Source: an uncultured Flavobacteriaceae bacterium (GTDB lineage: Bacteria; Bacteroidota; Bacteroidia; Flavobacteriales; Flavobacteriaceae). From it: a stretch of 64,000 bases of DNA. This document shows positions 35,238-43,827 of this stretch, piece by piece. Below the pieces are notes generated by a model, which had not been told where the DNA came from, made no database searches, and worked only from the letters and a program-made list of their open reading frames with translations. The stretch is from assembly GCA_937944485.1 (NCBI GenBank), contig CALDYU010000018.1, forward strand, positions 62,001 to 126,000. The letters are read 5' to 3'. Position numbers and translations under genes: made by a program. Numbering within the stretch: position 1 is the first letter of the stretch; every line of letters begins with the position of its first letter.

Positions 35238-36500
35238 TTACTGAAAAATTTGAAAGTAGAAATAATAGATAGAAAAAAGACTTAGAAATACAATTCCTGC
35301 ATAAGTCAAATATTGCAACCATTTTGGAGGTTTTTCTGCTTGAGAAAGATCATCGCTCATCACATTTTTGAGGTTCATGTATCCTATAATTGGAGCCACA
35401 ACAAAAGAGACGAATGTCGCCAACGCTACTAGTTTGCCCATGTCTGCAGAAAATTGTGCAATTACTAGATAATTGATTAATGCCATTAGTACTATTCCGA
35501 AAGAAAAATATTTTTTATTGGTTTTTAGTGCATTTTTTTGGTTTAATAGGGCGATAATGTCAATGCTTACTCTTGTAATTGCGTCATGTGCAGTCATACA
35601 GGTGCTAAACATAGTTGCAAACGCAGAAACAGCTATAAAAACATAAGCCCATGATCCAATATGTGTTGTGAACAATTGAACTACTTGATCTGCGAAAACC
35701 ACCCCATTTCCACTTAATTCAACCCCAGTGCCATAAAGTGTCATGGTGCCAATAATTAAAAAAAAGACGGCTAATACCGCTGTCATAATGTAGCCTATAT
35801 TAAATTCGTGTAGCGACTCCTTTAAAGAAGGTTTAATCTTTTGAAATTTCCATTTTTCAATACTCCAAAGACTAATCCAGCTAGATGCTTCTACTGTTGT
35901 TGGCATCCATCCCATTAGGCTTATAAGAAACAAAATGCCAGCTTCATTAAAAATCGGAGTTGGTTTAAAATCAGATAAAGGGTCTATTTGACCTTTGTAA
36001 ATAACCAATAATGTTGTAATCAGTAACGCAAAAAAGAGTATAGTAACAACAAATTTCAAAGAAGTCTCTAGTAATTTATACTTACCAACAATTAATAAAC
36101 TACTTATGAGAATGAAGAGTCCGAGTGCCACGGTATCTATTTCAATTGCTAATTTTGATAAATCAAACAGGTTTATAAATAACCCGGCGGTTACGGTATA
36201 TAGGGCAGCTAAAATGGTAAAAGTTGTAACTAAAGTAATAATGGCATAAAACCTGAGCCAGCTTTTACCTCTGTTACGATAACCTTGAATCAAGGTTGTA
36301 TTAGTTACATTGGTATAGCGTACCCCAAACTCAAAAAAAGGATATTTAAATATATTTGCGAGTACAATAGGTATAACCATTAGCCAGCCATATTGAGCCC
36401 CTGCCTTAGTTGAAAGCACTAAATGAGAAGTGCCAATAGCCATACTGGCGAACAGTAGTCCAGGGCCGAGGTTTTTCAGTAATGCCTTAAATGAAAACAT
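35238..36500 (-). CDS. Nramp-related transporter lacking the canonical metal-site motifs
   Basis: A 420-residue protein with about eleven membrane segments and overall Nramp-type layout, starting with KNLGPGLLFASMAIGTSHLV. In true Nramp metal transporters the first helix carries Asp-Pro-Gly-Asn; here that stretch is AIGTS. The sixth helix has WMPTTVEAS, keeping Met-Pro but replacing the metal-binding His. So it belongs to the Nramp superfamily, but transport of Mn/Fe is doubtful; the substrate is unknown. It follows the SanA-like gene after 50 nt on the same strand. Confidence 0.78.
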   Translation of the reverse strand: MFSFKALLKNLGPGLLFASMAIGTSHLVLSTKAGAQYGWLMVIPIVLANIFKYPFFEFGVRYTNVTNTTLIQGYRNRGKSWLRFYAIITLVTTFTILAALYTVTAGLFINLFDLSKLAIEIDTVALGLFILISSLLIVGKYKLLETSLKFVVTILFFALLITTLLVIYKGQIDPLSDFKPTPIFNEAGILFLISLMGWMPTTVEASSWISLWSIEKWKFQKIKPSLKESLHEFNIGYIMTAVLAVFFLIIGTMTLYGTGVELSGNGVVFADQVVQLFTTHIGSWAYVFIAVSAFATMFSTCMTAHDAITRVSIDIIALLNQKNALKTNKKYFSFGIVLMALINYLVIAQFSADMGKLVALATFVSFVVAPIIGYMNLKNVMSDDLSQAEKPPKWLQYLTYAGIVFLSLFSIYYFYFQIFQ

Positions 36501-36550
36501 TGTAATGAATTAGTATCTTCTTAAACTAAAGATTTTTTTAATTGCGAAAT

Positions 36551-37189
36551 TTACTTGATTTCAATTTGTTCACCATAAAATTTTGGTTGCGTGTTTACAA
36601 TTAGATCAATAAATACCTTAACTCGTGCGAAATATTCTCGAATATGTACTTTAAATCCAGAGTTTACTGATACGTCAGTAGCATTAAATCCAATGGCGGA
36701 AAGGCCTTTTTTTTCAGCGATATATATGGCTCTTTGATTGTGAAAATTTTGAGAAATTACTGTAACTTGATTTAAACCAAAAACTTCTTTCGCTCTAACC
36801 ATCGAATCTAAAGTTCTAAAACCAGCATAATCAAGAAATATTTTATGCTCAGGAATACCTCCGGCAATTAAATCTTTTTTAATGGTTGCAGGTTCATTGT
36901 AGTATTTGGTGCCGTTATCTCCACTTACAAGCACAAATTTTATTTTGCCGGCGTTGTATAGTCTTATCGTGGCTTTAATGCGATAGGTGTAATATAGGTT
37001 TGGAGTACCGTTTGTAAGTTTGTTTGATGTACCTAATACGATGCCAACTCTATTAGTAGGGATAGAATTAAGCTTAGTGAAAATTTTATCTGCAGTACTG
37101 TAGCTAATGATAAAGTTGCAAAACCCTACAAAAAGAAAAAAACTAAGTAAAATTCGAAAAGCAATTTTTAAATACTGTTTTTTTATCAT
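36551..37189 (-). CDS. SanA/YdcF-like DUF218 membrane protein
   Basis: A 212-residue protein with an N-terminal membrane helix (about 8-28) and a DUF218 domain. Signatures are RVGIVLGTSNK, FVLVSGDNGTKYYNEPATIK and VTVISQNFHNQRAIYIAE, as in SanA, an E. coli protein tied to the cell-envelope permeability barrier. Its biochemical activity is not settled. A perfect 19-bp palindrome lies one base before the start codon. Confidence 0.85.
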   Translation of the reverse strand: MIKKQYLKIAFRILLSFFLFVGFCNFIISYSTADKIFTKLNSIPTNRVGIVLGTSNKLTNGTPNLYYTYRIKATIRLYNAGKIKFVLVSGDNGTKYYNEPATIKKDLIAGGIPEHKIFLDYAGFRTLDSMVRAKEVFGLNQVTVISQNFHNQRAIYIAEKKGLSAIGFNATDVSVNSGFKVHIREYFARVKVFIDLIVNTQPKFYGEQIEIK

Positions 37190-37190
37190 A

Positions 37191-37209
37191 ATTGATTTTC
37201 AAAATCAAT
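37191..37209. repeat. 19-bp palindrome at the SanA-like start
   Basis: Arms ATTGATTTT / AAAATCAAT around a single central C. It ends one base before the start codon of the minus-strand SanA-like gene, so it could be an operator or a hairpin over the ribosome landing site. Confidence 0.7.
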
Positions 37210-37344
37210 ATTAAAGGTAAGTAAACCCTAGATTATATGTGCAAAGAAATTAGTTCAAACAAAAAAGAATAATGAGATAACTTATGAATCGGAATTTTAT
37301 TTTTTGAATTTATGTCTTTTACCCATGAAAAGCAATACTGTTCA

Positions 37345-37362
37345 TATATAAAGCTTTATATA
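37345..37362. repeat. 18-bp perfect palindrome upstream of the polysaccharide operon
   Basis: TATATAAAGCTTTATATA reads the same on both strands with no spacer, as expected for a dimeric regulator site; A/T richness makes chance occurrence possible. Confidence 0.6.
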
Positions 37363-37366
37363 AGAG

Positions 37367-37398
37367 TCATGTAGATGAAGGATTTTTAGGCTACATGA
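37367..37398. repeat. Inverted repeat upstream of the polysaccharide operon
   Basis: Arms TCATGTAG / CTACATGA (37367-37374, 37391-37398) with a 16-nt spacer, beginning 4 bases after the 18-bp palindrome. Confidence 0.55.
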
Positions 37399-37667
37399 TG
37401 TAATCCCCAAAAAATGTGAATATATTGCGTTATTCACCCTTGTATTATATAGTTTATTTGCGCTATTCATCTAATAATTTATTTCCTTTGCTGCCTTAAA
37501 ATTAATTTCGTGAATTAATCAAAATAAACCAATCAGAGTTAAAATATATATCTAAAACGTGCCAGTATAGTTATCAATAAATTTACTTTGTTTTTAAAGT
37601 AATAATGAATTGAAAGAATAGGCATAAATGTTGTTTTATCTAGTATTTAACTCAAAGAAAGCCATAC

Positions 37668-39059
37668 ATGAATTCTAAAAATAGATTTGTGCTAATTAAT
37701 TTGTTAGCAATTGAATTTGTGCTGTTAAACCTTATTTTGGTAGGATACCTCTATTTTAAATTACCAAATTTTTCTTTCGACAATTTTCATCTTGTTAAGA
37801 ACATAATAAAACTCTGTGTTGTCTGTAATTTGAGTTGGCTGTTTATCATTCTATATATAAGAGATAGCGAATTTTATTTTAACGTAAATCATCGCTATTT
37901 TCGGAGTGTTTTAACATCGTTCTTTTTCTTTGTTGGATTTGTTACGATAGTATTGTTTTTTCTCGATATGGAGTTCTTTACTAGGTCTATGTTTATCGTG
38001 CCGTTATTCATTTTTTCTTTTATCATTTTAATTAGCACTAAAAATCTACTACAGTTTTTAAAGAAAAGAGGAGAGCATCTTTTTTCAAATACTTTGCTAA
38101 TTGGAGCGAATTACGAAGGTGAAAATCTGAAAAAATTTAATGATACGATGTCTCAATTCGGATTTAATTTGGTTGGTTACCTTAATCATAAAATGGACAA
38201 ACCAAAGAATATCTTAAACCTAAAAATATTTGGTCATCTAGAAGATTTGTCCAAAGTTTTAAATGAATACGCCATTGATGAGATTTTTATTTCAATGTCA
38301 AGTCTTAAAAGTGAAAAAATTGCTAAGGTTGTTGAGATTGCTGATAATAATGGTGTTCGCGTAAAGTTAATTCCTGAGAACCCTTTACGCTTGTCGAAAA
38401 ATTATAAAGCTGTCACTATGGGAGAGTTAGCCATTTTTAGATTAAGGCAGTCGCCTTTAGATAATTTTAGCTTTACCATCCTAAAACGACTTTTTGATTT
38501 TTTATTCTCACTTTGCGTCACAATTTTTTGCGCCCCTATTTTTCTTATTATAGCTATAGTCATTTATATCGATAGCCCTGGCCCTATTTTTTATACCCCA
38601 TATAGAAAAGGTGAAGCTAATAAAACTTTTAGATGTTTTAAATTCCGAACAATGTCGGTTTGTGAAGACCCAGTTAATGGTAAAAAATCTACTGAAGTAA
38701 ATGACCCTAGAATAACACGTGTTGGACGAATTTTGAGAAAAGCAGATTTAGATGAATTACCGCAGTTTTTTAATGTTCTAAAAGGAGATATGAGTGTTAT
38801 AGGGCCAAGACCTCATCGAATTCATCTTCAAAACGATTTCAGAAGCAGTGTGAACAATTATATGGTTAGGAGTTACGTAAAGCCTGGCATAACTGGTTGG
38901 GCACAAGTAAATGGTTGGCGAGGCCCAACCAAAACACCAGAACAAAAGAACGAACGAGTACAGCATGACTTGTGGTATATAGAAAACTGGAGTATGTGGT
39001 TAGACCTAAAAATTGTTTTTTTAACCATATTTGGAGGGCATCACAAAAAAGCTTTTTAG
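37668..39059 (+). CDS. Polyprenyl-phosphate sugar phosphotransferase (initiating enzyme)
   Basis: A 463-residue WcaJ-type enzyme that places the first sugar phosphate on undecaprenyl phosphate and so starts repeat-unit synthesis. The N-terminal half has four membrane helices and a CoA-binding-like domain (about 140-240). The C-terminal sugar transferase domain (about 270-463) begins with a membrane helix, then has SPGPIFYTPYRKGEANKTF, FKFRTM, DELPQFFNVLKGDMSVIGPRP and PGITGWAQVNGWRG. All catalytic-region motifs are intact. It is the first gene of the polysaccharide operon. Confidence 0.92.
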   Translation: MNSKNRFVLINLLAIEFVLLNLILVGYLYFKLPNFSFDNFHLVKNIIKLCVVCNLSWLFIILYIRDSEFYFNVNHRYFRSVLTSFFFFVGFVTIVLFFLDMEFFTRSMFIVPLFIFSFIILISTKNLLQFLKKRGEHLFSNTLLIGANYEGENLKKFNDTMSQFGFNLVGYLNHKMDKPKNILNLKIFGHLEDLSKVLNEYAIDEIFISMSSLKSEKIAKVVEIADNNGVRVKLIPENPLRLSKNYKAVTMGELAIFRLRQSPLDNFSFTILKRLFDFLFSLCVTIFCAPIFLIIAIVIYIDSPGPIFYTPYRKGEANKTFRCFKFRTMSVCEDPVNGKKSTEVNDPRITRVGRILRKADLDELPQFFNVLKGDMSVIGPRPHRIHLQNDFRSSVNNYMVRSYVKPGITGWAQVNGWRGPTKTPEQKNERVQHDLWYIENWSMWLDLKIVFLTIFGGHHKKAF

Positions 39060-39128
39060 ATTAATTGATAGCGCGAAATAGTAAGAAAGATAAACCTTAA
39101 ATAGAACACAGCCTAAAATAAAAATATT

Positions 39129-39959
39129 ATGAAAACTAGTTTTCTAAACAAACGAAGCATTACAACTAAAAAAACGGTTATGCTCTATAATTTCAACAAA
39201 ATTGTATTTGTGATTGCAATAGCTTTATCATTAAGTTCGTGCTATACTTCTCAACAATTAGATTATCTGCAGAGCAAACAGAACTCATTAATTATACCAA
39301 ATCACCCTAAAGAACAGTATACCATACGACCTAGTGATGTCCTCAATATTCAGGTGCAAAGTCGAGACCCCGAACAGACAACTTTTTTTAATAAAAGTTT
39401 AGGTAATGGGATTAATCAAGCAAATGCTGCATCTTTTTATAGTACGGGTTATTCGGTAGATCCAGAAGGAAAAATAAATTTAGCTATCGTTGGTGAATTG
39501 AATGTTGCTGATCTCACCATTGAAGAAATTAGAACGTTGGTTCAAAAGAAAATTGATGAATATTTGTTAAACGCTACAGTTACTGTACAATTGATGAGTT
39601 TTAAAGTCTCTGTTCTTGGTGATGTAAAAAACCCTGGAACAAACTACATCTACAATTCCCAAGCTACTATTTTTGAGGGTTTGGCAGCGGCAGGTGATTT
39701 GAATATAACAGCAAAACGTAACAGCGTAAAATTGATTCGTCAAGTTGGAGATGCATCTGTTGTTGTAAATCTCGATTTAACAGAACCTTCAATTCTCAAA
39801 TCGCCGTATTATTTTTTACATCCTAATGATGTAATTTATGTAGATACGTCTAAGCCAAATATAGGTCAGCGAAATCTTGGCAGTAATTTAGGCGTATTTA
39901 GTTTAGTTTTATCGGCGATAACAACCGCTGTACTAGTATTAAATTTCACACAAAATTAG
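39129..39959 (+). CDS. Wza-like polysaccharide export lipoprotein
   Basis: A 276-residue outer-membrane export protein. The lipobox ALSLSSC puts the lipidated cysteine at residue 38 of the long form. The export domain (about 60-150, with YTIRPSDVLNIQVQSRDPE) is followed by SLBB-type sequence (VSVLGDVKNPGTNYIYN) and a hydrophobic C-terminus. The long start at 39129 gives an extended signal region; an internal ATG at 39180 would give a more ordinary 20-residue signal. It works with the Wzc-like kinase encoded next. Confidence 0.9.
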   Translation: MKTSFLNKRSITTKKTVMLYNFNKIVFVIAIALSLSSCYTSQQLDYLQSKQNSLIIPNHPKEQYTIRPSDVLNIQVQSRDPEQTTFFNKSLGNGINQANAASFYSTGYSVDPEGKINLAIVGELNVADLTIEEIRTLVQKKIDEYLLNATVTVQLMSFKVSVLGDVKNPGTNYIYNSQATIFEGLAAAGDLNITAKRNSVKLIRQVGDASVVVNLDLTEPSILKSPYYFLHPNDVIYVDTSKPNIGQRNLGSNLGVFSLVLSAITTAVLVLNFTQN

Positions 39960-40041
39960 TCAGTCTTAATATTTATTGAGCATCAAGATTTTAAATAATC
40001 AAAAAATATAGTAGCGCAGTTGCAATAGAAACTTCATTAAA

Positions 40042-42444
40042 ATGAAAAAAGAAACTCCCTCACAACTTAATAATGGTCAAGAGGTCAATTTGAAATTGAT
40101 TTTTAAACAGATTGGCAGGCACAAAATTTTATTCGCTGCTAGTATTGTTGTATGTATGCTCTTGGCATACGTTTATACTAAAATGGTTACTCCAGAATAT
40201 GCAGTATCAACATCCTTACTAATTGATACCAAAGGTGATGACAGAGCCATGAGTAATAGTAATTATGTTGGTGGCGGTGTTGGTCTAATTGAGATGGAAA
40301 AAAATCTTTATAATGAGATAGGCATTATTAAATCATATAGTCTAATTAAACAAACGGTAGAAGATTTAAATATAGATGTTGCGTATTTTTCCAAGAATTG
40401 GAAAGGTAAGAGAGAGCATTATGATTATTTTCCGTTCGTTGTGACGCTTAAAAAGGAGGCTAATCAAATGTATGGAATTCCTTTTGAAATGGAAATCTTA
40501 CCCAATAATAAGTATAGATTATCAATAGAAGGAGAGGAATTCAGAGTGAAAGATGCATTAACTGGTTCTTTTCGATATATTAAGAGAGCGTTTAATTTTT
40601 CGAAAGAGTATGCTTTTGGTGATGACGTGGTACACGACTATTTTAATTTTAAAATTGACTTGCCAACGTATGAAGTAAATAAAGCTGATTTTAAAGATAA
40701 AGAATTAAGTTTTAGACTAAATGACCTTAATGCAGTAGCTAATGGATACGTGGCGAGTGTTGATGTTGCAAATATAGATTTGCAAGCAAGTATTTTTAGA
40801 ATAGTTTCTAAAGGTACGGTGGTAAATAAAGAAATTGATTTCTTGGCTAAATTGACAGAAAATTACATAGAAAATAAATTAGATTCGAGAAACAAAATTG
40901 CGAGCACAAAAGAGGCATTTATTGAAGAACAGTTAAAAAGAGTTTCTGATTCATTAATGGATGTAGAGCAGAAGTTGGAAGAATATAAAAAGGAGAAAAG
41001 GGCTTTAGATTTGGGTGTTACCGCCTCAAATGCCTTACGTCAGACATCTAATTTACAGGTAAATAGAGGTAAGATTAAATTAAATATAAATTATTATAAC
41101 TCTCTTATTCAGAGTGTCCAAAATAGTAGAAATAGTGAAAATTTTGAAATACCGACAGCAGTTGGTATCGATGACCCCTTAATCAATGAAAATATTATTG
41201 AGTTGAAGCGCTTGTATGAAGTTCGGGCTAAAAAGAAGTTTTTTGTCACCAATAATAATCAAGAAATAAGTATACTGAACAAACAAATACAAGCCTCTAC
41301 TGATCTATTATTGAATAATCTGCGAAGTGCTGTAAAATCTGCCGAATATAAACTTAATAGGGTGGCATCTCAGCTTTCTAATTATGATGGCGTCATTAAT
41401 TCGTTGCCAACACGAGAAAATGAATTGCTCACTATTCAGAGAAAAAGAACCCTCAATGAAAATTTGTATAAATATTTAAGTGAAGAGTTAGCTAAGACAA
41501 ATATAGCCAGAGCAGAAAATACGTCTAATACAAGAATTTTAGATGAAGCACGATTAGTTGGTTCCGGACCAGTTTCACCAAATAAAAAACTAATTATGGG
41601 GCTGGGCTTAATAGCAGGTTCTATTTTACCTCTTTTGTGGATAGTGCTTTTTACTAAAAACGACGCAATTGAAAATATCGGTCAAATAATGGCAAATAGT
41701 GAAATTCCTGTAATTGCCAGTATTATTCATCATGATGCAAAGACAAGTAATGCAAAATCTGAAATTACCTTGTGGAAGCTAAAAGAATCTTTCAGAGATT
41801 TAAGTACCAATTTACGTTTCGTATCAAAAGAACCTTCTGTAATTGGCATTACTTCAATAATGCCAGAGGAAGGAAAAACATATAGTGCTATAAATTTAGG
41901 AATTACATTCGCTGAGGCAGGAAAAAAGGCGCTGATTGTTGATCTTGATTTTAGAAATCCGAGTTTGGTAAAAAAGACTAATCAATTTGAAGGGAAAGGG
42001 CTATCTAATTATTTGCAAGGAGACTTAAGTTCAGTTAATGAAATAATTTATCCACATGAAGAAGTTGCGAATTTAAAGTTTATCCCTACAAATGTTATTG
42101 AAGGCAATGTACATGAAATACTTTCAAATGGCCGTTTGGCGGCTCTGATGAGTAAACTGAAAATGGAATTTGACTATATTATACTTGATACACCAGCTGC
42201 AGGTTTAGTCTCAGATTATTTGTTATTCTCCGAATTAATTGATATTAATCTTTTTGTGGTTCGTCGTAATGTTGCCAAAATTAAATTCTTAGATGATTTA
42301 AAGAAGATAGCTCCAAAATCGAAAGACCAAAAGAGTTTTATTCTATTCAATGATGTGCCTCAGAAAGACCACAAGTACGGCTATGAAGAAAAGTATGGTC
42401 GTAACAAAGAGAAGCAAGTAATTAATAAGTCCTTATCAATTTAG
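40042..42444 (+). CDS. Wzc-like tyrosine autokinase / chain-length regulator
   Basis: An 800-residue protein with a Wzz domain flanked by membrane helices (about 30-50 and 515-535), coiled-coil periplasmic helices between them and a C-terminal BY-kinase domain (about 575-780). Walker A reads MPEEGKTYS (near 606-614), with Glu in place of the usual Gly; Walker A' is LIVDLDFRNPS and Walker B is YIILDTPAAG. The C-terminal tail KYGYEEKYG has three tyrosines, the likely autophosphorylation cluster. It controls polymer length and export with Wza. Confidence 0.92.
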   Translation: MKKETPSQLNNGQEVNLKLIFKQIGRHKILFAASIVVCMLLAYVYTKMVTPEYAVSTSLLIDTKGDDRAMSNSNYVGGGVGLIEMEKNLYNEIGIIKSYSLIKQTVEDLNIDVAYFSKNWKGKREHYDYFPFVVTLKKEANQMYGIPFEMEILPNNKYRLSIEGEEFRVKDALTGSFRYIKRAFNFSKEYAFGDDVVHDYFNFKIDLPTYEVNKADFKDKELSFRLNDLNAVANGYVASVDVANIDLQASIFRIVSKGTVVNKEIDFLAKLTENYIENKLDSRNKIASTKEAFIEEQLKRVSDSLMDVEQKLEEYKKEKRALDLGVTASNALRQTSNLQVNRGKIKLNINYYNSLIQSVQNSRNSENFEIPTAVGIDDPLINENIIELKRLYEVRAKKKFFVTNNNQEISILNKQIQASTDLLLNNLRSAVKSAEYKLNRVASQLSNYDGVINSLPTRENELLTIQRKRTLNENLYKYLSEELAKTNIARAENTSNTRILDEARLVGSGPVSPNKKLIMGLGLIAGSILPLLWIVLFTKNDAIENIGQIMANSEIPVIASIIHHDAKTSNAKSEITLWKLKESFRDLSTNLRFVSKEPSVIGITSIMPEEGKTYSAINLGITFAEAGKKALIVDLDFRNPSLVKKTNQFEGKGLSNYLQGDLSSVNEIIYPHEEVANLKFIPTNVIEGNVHEILSNGRLAALMSKLKMEFDYIILDTPAAGLVSDYLLFSELIDINLFVVRRNVAKIKFLDDLKKIAPKSKDQKSFILFNDVPQKDHKYGYEEKYGRNKEKQVINKSLSI

Positions 42445-42476
42445 GTGATTTTTCTTGACAAACAGCATTATAGGTT

Positions 42477-43820
42477 ATGTTGAAACAACTCTTACAGAGC
42501 GACTTAAAAAATTTGCCTAAAATCTTGTTCCTGCTGGTTTTGTTGTTTTATCCGTTAATCGGTTATATAGCAACTAAACCATTGAAAATGGATGCGGTTA
42601 ACGCTCTTGGTTTAATTTGTGTCTGTTTTTTAATTTATAAATTTTTTGAAATATACATTACAGGATCCAATCTAGTAATTCCGTTATATGTCACATTATA
42701 TGGTCTGTTTGCTATATATACGCTCTTTTGCGGCATTTTTATAACCGATTATTTTTCGCAACGGGGAATAAAGTTTTTTTATTCCGACCCTATATGGATG
42801 ACTTTCATGGCATTTATTATTGTTGAAAATGTATATTTTTCTAATAAGTTTTTAAAATTAGGGCAGAATGTACTGCGAATTACACTCATCGTTGCAGCCG
42901 TAGTGTCTTTAATTCAAGTTGTGAACCCTTTATTTCTTGTAAATGACCAGTTTTTTATTAAAGGACTCTCTTATGAAAGAATGGAAAATTACTATGCAAC
43001 TGGCAACCATGGTCTTTCACAGGCAAGTGTAGGGTCAGTAGGAAGATTTATGGACGGGTATCGGCTGTCTATATTTTCATATATAAACGAAAGATCTATC
43101 GGTATTGATGCTATTGCAATCTTCAGTATTTTAGTTGCTTGGAGACCTATCCATCTAATAAATAGAAGTGTGGTTACACTATCAGCTATTCTAATTAGTT
43201 TTTTGTCTAGTTCAAGGTGGATAATACTTGGTTTAATAGTGGTAGCAAGTCAAATATTATGGCTTAGTAAAAATAAATTAACTAATTTTTTATATTTTAT
43301 TTTAGGCACAATTTCGTTCTTGGTGATTTTAGTTTTAGTTGCACATTTTATAGGCTTTGATGTTGAAAATTATATAGAGCAAAGACTATTGGCAGAAAGC
43401 GCATTAACTCGAATACTGGCATTTGAGGTATTTTTTGAAGTCTTTCCAAACAACCCTATTTTTGGAACAGGGGGTGCTGACACCGCTGAAATGGTAAGAT
43501 TGTTAGGAGGTAAAAGTTCACAAATACATGTAGGTTTTTTAAAGCTTTTCTATTATTACGGGATGATAGGAGGTATTCTTTTTCTATCATTTATGGTTGC
43601 TTTTTTAATACGACTTCGAAAAATGGCGAAATATTGCGGCTATTGGGGTGGTTTTTTTGCTATACTTGCCTTCTTCGTTGCTAACCTTACTTTATTCGAA
43701 TTAAGCCTATTTTATTATGGCCCTTTACTTGCCATAATTTTTGCAAACCATTTTTATTCTAAAAAATTAGAAGACGCTACTCTTGATACAGGTAGTGTAG
43801 CATCTCTAACTTTAAATTAA
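42477..43820 (+). CDS. O-antigen polymerase / ligase-like membrane protein (Wzy)
   Basis: A 447-residue protein with eleven or twelve membrane segments and little charged sequence outside them. The motif FGTGGADTAEM with the following loop and IHVGFLKLFYYYGMIGG is typical of the O-antigen ligase/polymerase family (Wzy). In this operon it most likely polymerises repeat units in the periplasm. Sequence identity in the family is low, so the assignment leans on topology and on position between Wzc and Wzx. Confidence 0.8.
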   Translation: MLKQLLQSDLKNLPKILFLLVLLFYPLIGYIATKPLKMDAVNALGLICVCFLIYKFFEIYITGSNLVIPLYVTLYGLFAIYTLFCGIFITDYFSQRGIKFFYSDPIWMTFMAFIIVENVYFSNKFLKLGQNVLRITLIVAAVVSLIQVVNPLFLVNDQFFIKGLSYERMENYYATGNHGLSQASVGSVGRFMDGYRLSIFSYINERSIGIDAIAIFSILVAWRPIHLINRSVVTLSAILISFLSSSRWIILGLIVVASQILWLSKNKLTNFLYFILGTISFLVILVLVAHFIGFDVENYIEQRLLAESALTRILAFEVFFEVFPNNPIFGTGGADTAEMVRLLGGKSSQIHVGFLKLFYYYGMIGGILFLSFMVAFLIRLRKMAKYCGYWGGFFAILAFFVANLTLFELSLFYYGPLLAIIFANHFYSKKLEDATLDTGSVASLTLN

Positions 43821-43827
43821 GCCTTTA

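Larger units (their letters stand above)
37190..37667. other. 478-bp intergenic region ahead of the polysaccharide operon
   Basis: I found no convincing gene here. The region is A/T-rich and sits between the divergent SanA-like gene and the polysaccharide operon, so it should hold both promoters. It contains three inverted repeats (37191-37209, 37345-37362, 37367-37398), listed separately. The closest match to a -7 box for the operon is TTACTTTG at 37583-37590, one mismatch from TAnnTTTG and with no clear upstream TTG, so I do not call a promoter. Confidence 0.6.

Noticed and set aside
37583-37590. TTACTTTG as the -7 box of the polysaccharide operon
   Set aside because: One mismatch from TAnnTTTG and no TTG at the right distance upstream.
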